The notes beneath the pieces were generated by a model, which was not told the origin of the DNA, did no database searches, and was given only the letters and a program-made list of their open reading frames with translations. Below are positions 54,270-61,265 of a stretch of DNA of 64,000 bases, in pieces. Each line of letters opens with the position of its first letter. Position 1 is the first letter of the stretch. Source of the DNA: Flavobacteriaceae bacterium PS02336 (GTDB taxonomy: Bacteria > Bacteroidota > Bacteroidia > Flavobacteriales > Flavobacteriaceae). Both the position numbers and the translations under genes were made by a program. The stretch spans positions 434,001 to 498,000 of the forward strand of contig JASCOF010000002.1 of the NCBI GenBank assembly GCA_029960065.1, written 5' to 3'.

Positions 54270-55508
54270 TTAATTGGAATTTTTATAAGGTACAGGACAA
54301 GTTTCCAAATCCTGTGAAGCTTTATGTTTTTTATAATACACATAAACAATCACAGAAAGAATACAAATAATTCCCTGAATGGCAATCGTAGTTCGAACTC
54401 CAAGAGAGTGAGAAACACAGCCAATAATTAAACTTCCAACAGGAATCATTCCCTGATAAGCCATCATAAAATAGCTGATACTTCTAGAACGCATGCTGAC
54501 AATACTGTGCGTTTGAATATAGATATTGATAGATGAGGTTTGTCCCATCATGCCGATACCGCTTAAGGTCATACAGATCAAAGCGATGGTAAGGCTGTTT
54601 GAAACCGCTAAAATAATTACACTGAAACCCAAAAGTAAACTTGCTGAGATCAATAATTTGCTCATATTTTCAGCAGATTTTAAATTGGCTAGATAAATAG
54701 CAGATAAGACAGAACCAATTCCAGCGGCACTTTCAAACCAGCTGAACGTTTCGGCATTTCCATTAAAGATGTCTTTGGCGAAAACAGGCATTAGCGTATT
54801 AAAAGAAATAACGAATAAACTGCTGCAGGTCAACATTAAAAGCATTCTGGCCATTTCGGTTTCTTTTTTAACATAATCAAGACCTTCAATAAGATCTTCC
54901 AGCATATTTAGTTTGTTTTCAGCTTTAATGTGCGGTGTGATTTTCATTAACATTAGTGAAATCAAAACGGGAACATAGCTTACAAAGTTTCCAATAAAAC
55001 AAATGTCTTCTCCATATTCGTGCAGAATAATTCCCGCAAGCGCAGGACCGGCAATACGGGCAAAATTGTTCATTGTTGAATTGAGTGCAACCGCATTCGG
55101 GAGATCTTCCTTGTTGTCCACAATATCAATCATCATGGTTTGACGGCAGGTCATATCAAAAGCATTGATAATTCCCTGAATTAAACTTAATGCTAAAATG
55201 AAGTTGATATTGTAAATCTTGAGATAAATCAGCAAAGCTAAAGTTCCTGCCTGAAGCATTGCAAGAGACTGTAGAAACAGCAATGTTTTGTGTCTGTCAT
55301 AACGTCCAATTATGCTTCCTGCCAAAGGTGCTAGAAACAAAGACGGAATCATACTTAAAAAAGTTGCCAATCCTAGTAAAAATACAGATCCTGTTATACT
55401 GTAAACCATCCAGCTTACGGCGGTTTTCTGCATCCAGGTTCCAATGACAGAAACAGATTGTCCGTAAAAGAACAACTTGAAATTTTTAGATTTTAAGGCT
55501 TTAAACAT
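54270..55508 (-). CDS. MFS transporter, EntS-like
   Basis: Major-facilitator exporter of 412 residues with about 12 helices; opens MFKALKSKNFKLFFYGQSVS. The motif A region reads LAGSIIGRYDRHKTLLFLQS (near 70). The sequence resembles the EntS/DUF894 group of siderophore or small-molecule exporters. The start at 55508 is chosen over an in-frame ATG seven codons upstream. It is divergent from a LysR gene, so its expression is likely controlled by that regulator. Confidence 0.85.
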   Translation of the reverse strand: MFKALKSKNFKLFFYGQSVSVIGTWMQKTAVSWMVYSITGSVFLLGLATFLSMIPSLFLAPLAGSIIGRYDRHKTLLFLQSLAMLQAGTLALLIYLKIYNINFILALSLIQGIINAFDMTCRQTMMIDIVDNKEDLPNAVALNSTMNNFARIAGPALAGIILHEYGEDICFIGNFVSYVPVLISLMLMKITPHIKAENKLNMLEDLIEGLDYVKKETEMARMLLMLTCSSLFVISFNTLMPVFAKDIFNGNAETFSWFESAAGIGSVLSAIYLANLKSAENMSKLLISASLLLGFSVIILAVSNSLTIALICMTLSGIGMMGQTSSINIYIQTHSIVSMRSRSISYFMMAYQGMIPVGSLIIGCVSHSLGVRTTIAIQGIICILSVIVYVYYKKHKASQDLETCPVPYKNSN

Positions 55509-55565
55509 GATTTTAATTATTTGATACAAAGGTCGGGATTATGATTTCATTAGAAAAATTAATAA

Positions 55566-55596
55566 TTTTACTGATAATAAGTAGTAAAACTTATCA
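55566..55596. promoter_or_regulatory. Candidate LysR operator
   Basis: Nested inverted repeats TTTTACT-N10-AGTAAAA (55566-55589) and TGATAA-N13-TTATCA (55572-55596), right before the LysR start codon at 55599 and between divergent genes. LysR proteins often bind such sites with T-N11-A symmetry and repress their own gene. Confidence 0.4.
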
Positions 55597-55598
55597 AT

Positions 55599-56480
55599 AT
55601 GGAAATTTATCAACTGCAGTATTTTATTAAAACTGCTGAGGTTTTGCACTTTACCAAAGCGGCAGAACTGTGTTTTGTAACACAATCGGGACTTTCACAG
55701 CAAATTAAAAAACTGGAAGAAGAGCTTGGTATGCCTTTGTTTAAGCGAATTGGTAAAAAAGTACAATTGACAGAAGCTGGTGCTGTTTTTCTAATTCATG
55801 CGAAAAAAGTGGTAGAAAATGTCGAAAACGGAAAACAAGCAATCGAAGATTTAAATGAAATGATTGGCGGTGAACTGCGAATTGGAGTTACCTATATTTT
55901 CGGATTATTGGTTCTTCCTGTTGTTAATACATTTGCCAAAAAATATCAGAATCTAAGAATCATAGTAGATTACGGGACAACAGAAGCCTTAGAACAAAAA
56001 CTGATTAATAATGAACTAGACTTAGTTTTAGTGATTTCCTCGCATGAGATTGGTCCTCCAATTCAAAAAGTGCCCTTGTTTACATCAAATATGGTGATGG
56101 CAGTTTCCAGAAAGCATTCATTAGCTTCTTTAGATAAAATACCATTTAAAAAAATAGAAGAAGTGCCGTTGATTCTTCCGGGAAAAGGATCGAATTCTAG
56201 AGAATATGTAGAAATATTGTTTGTAAAACATCATATGAAACCGAAGATTTCTATAGAATTAAATTCGATTAATGCTTTATTGCAAATGGTAGAAAACAGT
56301 GACTGGGCGACCATCGTAGCCGAAAAAGCATTAAAAGGCTGGGAACATAGTCTTAAGGCTATTCAGATTACGGGCGTGGTAACCAAACGAGATTCTTTTA
56401 TGCTCACGATTGGAAGTTACCAAAAGAAAGCCGTTAAATTGTTTATGGAAGAATTTAGCAAGAGCATCAACGAATCTTAA
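55599..56480 (+). CDS. LysR family transcriptional regulator
   Basis: Regulator of 293 residues. The N-terminal winged helix-turn-helix reads MEIYQLQYFIKTAEVLHFTK, then AAELCFVTQSGLSQQIKKLE (residues 1-60). The rest is a periplasmic-binding-type effector domain (start ELRIGVTYIFGLLVLP). It diverges from an MFS exporter gene, which is its probable target. The effector is unknown. Confidence 0.93.
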   Translation: MEIYQLQYFIKTAEVLHFTKAAELCFVTQSGLSQQIKKLEEELGMPLFKRIGKKVQLTEAGAVFLIHAKKVVENVENGKQAIEDLNEMIGGELRIGVTYIFGLLVLPVVNTFAKKYQNLRIIVDYGTTEALEQKLINNELDLVLVISSHEIGPPIQKVPLFTSNMVMAVSRKHSLASLDKIPFKKIEEVPLILPGKGSNSREYVEILFVKHHMKPKISIELNSINALLQMVENSDWATIVAEKALKGWEHSLKAIQITGVVTKRDSFMLTIGSYQKKAVKLFMEEFSKSINES

Positions 56481-56531
56481 ACATTTACGTTGTGAAACTC
56501 ATTTTTTTTTGTGTTCTTTGCAGACCAAAAT

Positions 56532-56618
56532 AGAGAGGTGTCCGAGTGGTTTAAGGAGCTAGCCTGGAAAGCTAGTATATGGGTAACTGTATCGAGGGTT
56601 CGAATCCCTTCCTCTCTG
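56532..56618 (+). tRNA. tRNA-Ser (anticodon GGA)
   Basis: Cloverleaf with acceptor arms AGAGAGG / CCTCTCT, discriminator G (56618), D-arm GTCCGAGTGGTTTAAGGA, anticodon stem CTAGC / GCTAG with loop CTGGAAA (anticodon GGA, reads UCC and UCU), a long variable arm typical of class II tRNAs, and a T-loop GGTTCGAATCC. CCA is not encoded (GCAAG follows). Confidence 0.96.
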
Positions 56619-56642
56619 CAAGTTTTTAACTTAAATAATACC

Positions 56643-56677
56643 AAACCCCGAAATCTGTATTTCGGGGTTTTTTTATT
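56643..56677 (+). terminator. Terminator of tRNA-Ser
   Basis: Twelve-base-pair stem AAACCCCGAAAT / ATTTCGGGGTTT with a CTGT loop, followed by T7, 25 bases after the tRNA. Confidence 0.9.
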
Positions 56678-56844
56678 AGTTTTCTAAAATTACCAAATTA
56701 TAAATTGCAATATCATACATCCCAAAAAACTTCTTGAACAAAAACTTTGGGTAATTTCGATTTATACTATTTGTATGGAAAAATCAGCAGTATTCAATTT
56801 CAGGATTATATATTACAAATAGCTTTTAGAAAATCTGTCGAACA

Positions 56845-57417
56845 ATGTCTCAAAAATTTAAAAATAAATATCGTATTCCATCTTCACGATTGCAAAATTG
56901 GGATTATGGCGCAAATGGCGCTTATTTTATAACTATTTGTACTCAAAACAGAGAAAATTTTTTTGGCGAAATCGCAGAGACGCAATTTATTGCGTCTGAA
57001 TTGGGTATGTTGGCAGAAAAATATTGGCTGGAAATTCCAGAACATTTTCCATATGTCGAATTGGGTAATTTTGTGATTATGCCAAATCACGTTCATGGAA
57101 TTTTGATTATCGATAAAAACGCATCGGTTTCCGCTGAGACTGAGACGCGATTAATCGCGTCTCTACCTGAAACAATATATAAAACAGGTGGTTTTGCCGG
57201 AGATAAAACCCCCATGTTACACGATAATATTTCAAGAATTATAAGATGGTATAAAGGAAGATGTTCTTTTGAGATGAAAAAAATACATGTTGATTTTGGT
57301 TGGCAACCGCGTTTCCATGATCACATCATTAGAAATGAAAAATCTTTTGAAACCATACAAAATTATATAGAAAATAATCCGTTGAATTGGAATAAAGACA
57401 AATTCTACGGAAAATAA
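56845..57417 (+). CDS. REP-associated tyrosine transposase (RAYT/Y1 family)
   Basis: HUH single-strand transposase of 190 residues. The two metal-binding histidines are in MPNHVHGILII (near 80), and the catalytic tyrosine is in IQNYIENNPLNWNKDKFY (near 175). The first residues FKNKYRIPSSRLQNWDYGAN match the RAYT start. Two palindromes of the downstream REP type lie inside the coding sequence, in frame, encoding ETQFIASE and ETRLIASL. Downstream copies follow from 57444. RAYT proteins mobilise or maintain REP elements of their own genome. Confidence 0.9.
   Translation: MSQKFKNKYRIPSSRLQNWDYGANGAYFITICTQNRENFFGEIAETQFIASELGMLAEKYWLEIPEHFPYVELGNFVIMPNHVHGILIIDKNASVSAETETRLIASLPETIYKTGGFAGDKTPMLHDNISRIIRWYKGRCSFEMKKIHVDFGWQPRFHDHIIRNEKSFETIQNYIENNPLNWNKDKFYGK
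56978..56997. repeat. REP-like palindrome inside the RAYT gene (copy 1)
   Basis: Arms AGACGCAAT and ATTGCGTCT with a two-base centre, a diverged version of the downstream REP. It is in frame within the RAYT gene and encodes ETQFIAS. Confidence 0.75.
57142..57163. repeat. REP palindrome inside the RAYT gene (copy 2)
   Basis: Perfect 22-base palindrome with arms GAGACGCGATT / AATCGCGTCTC, identical to the first downstream copy (57444). It encodes ETRLIASL in frame with the transposase. Confidence 0.9.
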
Positions 57418-57443
57418 AACAAAAACAATCCGAAATAACGGTA

Positions 57444-57532
57444 GAGACGCGATTAATCGCGTCTCTCTATTTTTTGGAGAGATTAATCGCGTCTCTCTAT
57501 TTTTTTTAGAGATTAATCGCGTCTCTATTTTA
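57444..57532. repeat. REP palindrome plus 30-base tandem repeat downstream of RAYT
   Basis: One complete palindrome (57444-57465) is followed by two right-half units, so that GATTAATCGCGTCTCT recurs at 57451, 57481 and 57511 with a 30-base period, each time followed by a TATTTTTT tract. The 326-base gap 57418-57743 holds this, a gene remnant (57534-57653) and the promoter of the next operon. Confidence 0.9.
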
Positions 57533-57533
57533 G

Positions 57534-57653
57534 AATAATCGATTAAAAATAGAATTCATTTTTGAAGATATTGATTTTGAAAAACAAGATTTTGATGATT
57601 ATAAATCAAAATATCTAGATTTATCGGATCTTGTTAAAAATCGAAAGCTATAG
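57534..57653 (+). pseudogene. Gene remnant, possibly hsdR C-terminal fragment
   Basis: An open frame of 39 codons without a start, ending at TAG 57651-57653, begins right after the REP array. Its peptide includes IEFIFEDIDFEKQDF and DDYKSKYLDLSDLVK, which look like protein-coding sequence and resemble from memory the C-terminal region of type I restriction R subunits. Nothing upstream continues it. Most likely a decayed or cut gene end; the family is tentative. Confidence 0.4.
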
Positions 57654-57710
57654 TTCTAAAAAGTTGTGCTTAATACGGTTTTCCACATTATTTTATTACA
57701 GAAATTATTA

Positions 57711-57718
57711 TATATTTG
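57711..57718 (+). promoter_or_regulatory. -7 element of the polyamine-like operon
   Basis: TATATTTG fits TAnnTTTG exactly. It places the start near 57725 and supports the ATG at 57744 over upstream in-frame starts. The -33 region is not TTG. Confidence 0.55.
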
Positions 57719-57743
57719 GCTCTTGTGTAATATAAATAATTTG

Positions 57744-58106
57744 ATGGATTTACCTCCTTATTCTCCAGGATTGCATAAACTGGTCACTTTACATGTCAGC
57801 GAAATTTCTAAGCTTACCAACAGCGATGGTTTTGTTGCGGTTACAAATTCCATTTTAGAAAAATATGAACTTGAAAAGGTTGGTGCTGTTGTGCATAACT
57901 TTGATAACGAAAGTTTTACGATTTCATACTGCCTTAAAGAATCTCATATTTGCATACACACCTGGCCAGAATACAATCAGTTGACTTTGGATGTTTATCT
58001 ATGTAATTATCTTCAGGATAATTCCGAGAAAGTGCGTGCTGTAATGGCTGATTATATTGCCTATTTTGATGCTGAGATTATTAAAGATTTTGAAATTAAC
58101 CGATAA
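57744..58106 (+). CDS. S-adenosylmethionine decarboxylase-like proenzyme
   Basis: SpeD-type pyruvoyl enzyme of 120 residues, expected to decarboxylate AdoMet and supply the aminopropyl donor. The self-cleavage Glu-Ser pair is in LKESHICIHTWPEYNQ (Ser near 77), with the conserved IHTWPE histidine. The catalytic cysteine is in LDVYLCNY; the usual Gly after it (TCG) is replaced by Asn. The ATG 57744 is preferred because an upstream extension of 26 residues lies ahead of the -7 element. It opens a seven-gene operon; the DUF4178 gene starts four bases after the stop codon. Confidence 0.9.
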   Translation: MDLPPYSPGLHKLVTLHVSEISKLTNSDGFVAVTNSILEKYELEKVGAVVHNFDNESFTISYCLKESHICIHTWPEYNQLTLDVYLCNYLQDNSEKVRAVMADYIAYFDAEIIKDFEINR

Positions 58107-58109
58107 GAT

Positions 58110-59345
58110 ATGAAGATTCCTTGTTACGATTGTAATGTAGAAACCGAATTAGAGGTTGGTTTTGAAGTTATCAATTTTGTTTGTCCAATCTGTCGAAGTC
58201 TCTATGAGGCCGACAATGATGGAAAATTTCGCAGAAAATCAAAATATAAAGCAGAAACAGAAACCTATCCGCTAGTTATTGGCGAAACGGGCTTCTTAAA
58301 AGGAAGCGAATATAGGGTAACTGGAATATTGAGGAAAAAAGTGCATCCTGATTATAGATGGACAGAGTTTATTTTGCAAAATGAAGCAAAGGAATTCCTT
58401 TATCTATCTGTTTCAAACGGACATTGGATGATGCTTACTGAAATGGAAAAGATTGATCCATTAAAAAAAGGCGTTAAAGTTCTAAATCATAATGATGAAA
58501 GATATGATTTATTTGAACATTCTGATGCTGAAATAATCGATGCAAAAGGATTTTTTGATTTTGAACTTCCTCAAAACAAATACATTCATCTGGCAGAATT
58601 TATAAATCCGCCCTTTATTATTTCTGTTGAAAAAATGAATAATGTTCAGACTGCATTTCATGGCGAATATGTCAGTAAAAGCAAAATCAGAAAAGCATTT
58701 CCAGGAATAAACCTGCCGTATCAGATTGGAACAGGTATGATTCAGCCGTCTCTTTTTGATCTTAGAAATACCGCTGTTATTTTCTGTCTTTTTGCTTTGT
58801 TGATTTTGACATCTAATTGGTATATTTATAAAGATCAGGTAGAGCAAAATGTTTTTGACAGCACTATTAAATTCAGCGAATTTAATAACAAAGAAATCAC
58901 CACTCCATCGTTTGTGCTCAATGGCGCTTCGGCTCCTATGACGATTAAGGTTTCTACAGGTGTCAGTAATTCTTGGGCCAATTTAAATATCGCTTTAATT
59001 AATGAAAATAACGGTGATGAGACTTACGCCAATAAAGACATAGAATATTATTACGGAACTTCGGATGGAGAATCTTGGACAGAAGGAAGCCAGTCCGATA
59101 CATTTAATATCTGCGGTGTAAAAGCAGGAAAATATCATCTTTCAATTACACCAATGAAAGCTCCAGAAGATCTTTCTAACAGCACAATGAACGTAAGTGT
59201 CGTCTGGAATCAGCCTTCGAGTCGAAATGTCTGGCTGGTTATTCTTGGCATGGCTGTACTTTATTTTATAATCTATTATTTCACGAACCAATTTGAAAAA
59301 CAGAGATGGGCAGACAGTTCCTACTCGACATATGAATATGAATAG
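58110..59345 (+). CDS. DUF4178 membrane protein with zinc ribbon
   Basis: Protein of 411 residues. An N-terminal zinc ribbon (MKIPCYDCNVETE and VCPICRSLYE, CxxC pairs) leads into a DUF4178-like beta domain (about 50-150, with GSEYRVTGILRKK and LSVSNGHWMMLTEMEK). A membrane helix (VIFCLFALLILTSNWYI, near 225), a beta-sandwich ectodomain (about 245-370) and a second helix (VWLVILGMAVLYFIIYYF) follow. Function unknown. In many genomes DUF4178 genes occur with DUF350 and spermidine-synthase-like genes (from memory). Confidence 0.85.
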   Translation: MKIPCYDCNVETELEVGFEVINFVCPICRSLYEADNDGKFRRKSKYKAETETYPLVIGETGFLKGSEYRVTGILRKKVHPDYRWTEFILQNEAKEFLYLSVSNGHWMMLTEMEKIDPLKKGVKVLNHNDERYDLFEHSDAEIIDAKGFFDFELPQNKYIHLAEFINPPFIISVEKMNNVQTAFHGEYVSKSKIRKAFPGINLPYQIGTGMIQPSLFDLRNTAVIFCLFALLILTSNWYIYKDQVEQNVFDSTIKFSEFNNKEITTPSFVLNGASAPMTIKVSTGVSNSWANLNIALINENNGDETYANKDIEYYYGTSDGESWTEGSQSDTFNICGVKAGKYHLSITPMKAPEDLSNSTMNVSVVWNQPSSRNVWLVILGMAVLYFIIYYFTNQFEKQRWADSSYSTYEYE

Positions 59346-59523
59346 AATTTCTGATTTCTTTGCCAATAATTGGGCTCCGCTTGCAATTGGATTCTTTTGC
59401 TTTGGGGTTTATATCTATTTTGCTCTTGCAGGAAATAGAATCTGCGACTGCGAAACTACAGAAAAATACAAACCGGCAACATCTGGAAGCCGTTCATCTT
59501 ATAACCATTTTTACCACAAATAA
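59338..59523 (+). CDS. Small single-pass membrane protein
   Basis: Protein of 61 residues. One hydrophobic segment (WAPLAIGFFCFGVYIYFALA) is followed by a CDCE cysteine pair and a polar tail. The ATG lies inside the DUF4178 gene's last codons, an 8-base overlap; an ATG at 59332 is an alternative. Position and overlap support expression with the operon. No known family. Confidence 0.75.
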   Translation: MNRISDFFANNWAPLAIGFFCFGVYIYFALAGNRICDCETTEKYKPATSGSRSSYNHFYHK

Positions 59524-59536
59524 AAAATCAATTAAT

Positions 59537-59752
59537 ATGGAATTAATTCACGCTCAGCCAATAGTAAATTCGATTATTTATTCTCTTTTAGGGATTGCCA
59601 TTTTATTAATCGGCTATTTTATTATTGAAAAACTGACTCCCGAAAATACTTGGAAAGAAGTTGTAGAAAAAAATAATGTTGCTGTTGCGATTGTTTTGGC
59701 AGCGTTTATCATTGGAATCTCAATGATTATTAGTGCCGCAATTCATGGGTAA
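59537..59752 (+). CDS. DUF350 small membrane protein
   Basis: Protein of 71 residues with two helices: PIVNSIIYSLLGIAILLIGY and NNVAVAIVLAAFIIGISMII. Between them IEKLTPENTWKEVVEKNN matches the DUF350 pattern (YjfL-like). In E. coli a DUF350 gene, yjfL, is in an operon with a glutathionylspermidine-synthase-like gene (from memory), which links the family to polyamine chemistry. Its stop codon overlaps the next gene's ATG. Confidence 0.85.
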   Translation: MELIHAQPIVNSIIYSLLGIAILLIGYFIIEKLTPENTWKEVVEKNNVAVAIVLAAFIIGISMIISAAIHG

Positions 59753-61265
59753 AAAATTTCTTAGGTTCGAATTCCTTTTACTCTTTGCCGTCTTTATAAT
59801 TGCCACCTGCGGACTTATTTATGAGTTGGTTGCGGGAACTCTGGCGAGTTATTTATTAGGCGATTCGGTAAAACAGTTTTCATTTATTATTGGCGTATAC
59901 CTGTTTTCGATGGGTATAGGTTCATTTTTTTCAAAGTTTTTTCATAAGAATCTGCTCAACACTTTTGTCGAAATCGAAATTCTGGTTGGACTTATCGGAG
60001 GTTTGAGTTCGGTGGTTTTGTTTCTGCTTTTTGAAAATGTCGGTTCGTTTCAGTTCATTTTATACTTGTTTGTTTTCGTAACCGGTTTTTTGGTTGGATT
60101 GGAGATTCCGCTTTTAATGAATATTTTAAAAGACAGAGTGGAGTTTAAAGATCTGGTTTCGAATGTTTTTACCTTTGATTATATCGGAGCTCTTTTGGCA
60201 TCCATATTATTTCCATTGGTTTTAGTGCCGAAATTAGGGATAATGGGAACTTCTCTTTTCTTCGGAATGATCAATGTGAGTATTGCCATTGCATTATGTT
60301 TTTTATTGAAAAGAGAATTAAAAAAGCCAGCTTTATTAAGAGCAAAAGCTGTTTTTTCTTTTGTGCTGCTGCTGCTAGTTTTTATTTTTTCTAATGATAT
60401 TCTCGCGTATTCAGAAGGAAAATTGTATGGAGAAAATATCATTTATACCAATTCGACTCCCTATCAGCGTATTGTTTTAACGCATAATAAAAGCGATTAC
60501 AGGCTTTATTTGAATAATAATTTACAATTTAGTTCTGCAGACGAATATCGTTATCATGAAGCTTTAGTTCATCCGGCGATGTCTATGGCAAAAAGCGTTA
60601 AAAACGTTTTGGTTTTAGGAGGCGGAGATGGTCTTGCAGTTCGCGAAATCTTAAAATATAAAGACGTTCAAAAAGTGACTTTGGTCGATTTAGATGCGGG
60701 AATGACAAAATTGTTCAAAACCAATACCGTTTTAACGAATTTCAATCAAAACTCTTTAAATAATCCTAAAGTTACAGTTATCAATACCGATGCTTATATT
60801 TGGGCAAAAAGCGCTAAAGAAAAGTACGACGTTGCAATTATTGATTTTCCAGATCCTTCTAATTATAGTTTGGGGAAATTGTATTCGCTTAATTTTTATC
60901 AGACTTTAAAAACCATTTTACAGCCCGATGCAGCAGTTGTAATCCAAACTACATCGCCTTATTTTGCGCCGAAATCTTTTTGGTGTATTAATAAAACGGT
61001 AATGCAGGTTTTTCCGCAGGTCGACGCTTATCATGCTTATGTGCCGTCTTTTGGAGAATGGGGTTATACAATTGCCATAAACGGTTTTGGAACCACTTTT
61101 AATACCGTAAATAGAAAAGCCGACGGTTTAAAATTTTACAATTACCAATTCGACCGCTTCAATTATTTTACAAACGATATGATTTCAAATCAGATCGAAA
61201 TCAACCGTTTAGATAACCAGATTTTAGTACGCTATTTTGATGAAGAGTGGGGAAGACTGCAATAA
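59745..61265 (+). CDS. Membrane-fused spermidine-synthase-like aminopropyltransferase
   Basis: Protein of 506 residues. The N-terminal half (about 1-210) has seven or so helices (LFAVFIIATCGLIYELVAG, then GFLVGLEIPLLMNILKD). The C-terminal half is a spermidine-synthase methyltransferase-like domain: TPYQRIVLTH, DEYRYHEALVHPAM, the AdoMet-binding loop VLVLGGGDGLAVREIL (near 295), VDLD, and the catalytic Asp in IIDFPDPSNYS (near 365). The usual LDG motif reads LNNN here. The substrate may be a lipid or membrane protein because the enzyme is fused to a membrane domain. It overlaps DUF350 by 8 bases. Confidence 0.88.
   Translation: MGKKFLRFEFLLLFAVFIIATCGLIYELVAGTLASYLLGDSVKQFSFIIGVYLFSMGIGSFFSKFFHKNLLNTFVEIEILVGLIGGLSSVVLFLLFENVGSFQFILYLFVFVTGFLVGLEIPLLMNILKDRVEFKDLVSNVFTFDYIGALLASILFPLVLVPKLGIMGTSLFFGMINVSIAIALCFLLKRELKKPALLRAKAVFSFVLLLLVFIFSNDILAYSEGKLYGENIIYTNSTPYQRIVLTHNKSDYRLYLNNNLQFSSADEYRYHEALVHPAMSMAKSVKNVLVLGGGDGLAVREILKYKDVQKVTLVDLDAGMTKLFKTNTVLTNFNQNSLNNPKVTVINTDAYIWAKSAKEKYDVAIIDFPDPSNYSLGKLYSLNFYQTLKTILQPDAAVVIQTTSPYFAPKSFWCINKTVMQVFPQVDAYHAYVPSFGEWGYTIAINGFGTTFNTVNRKADGLKFYNYQFDRFNYFTNDMISNQIEINRLDNQILVRYFDEEWGRLQ

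Noticed and set aside
54185..54370. Plus-strand open frame of 61 codons
   Set aside because: It lies in repeat DNA and overlaps the 3' end of the MFS gene on the other strand.
56747..56932. Open frame of 61 codons between tRNA-Ser and the RAYT gene
   Set aside because: It overlaps the RAYT start in another frame and shows no family resemblance.
57444..57532. Possible CRISPR array (30-base period)
   Set aside because: Only three units, no unique spacers, and it is explained as REP half-sites beside a RAYT gene.
57666..57743. Upstream extension of the SpeD-like gene
   Set aside because: The extension runs across the -7 element TATATTTG, so it would not be in the transcript, and SpeD proteins start near the MDLPPYSPG position.
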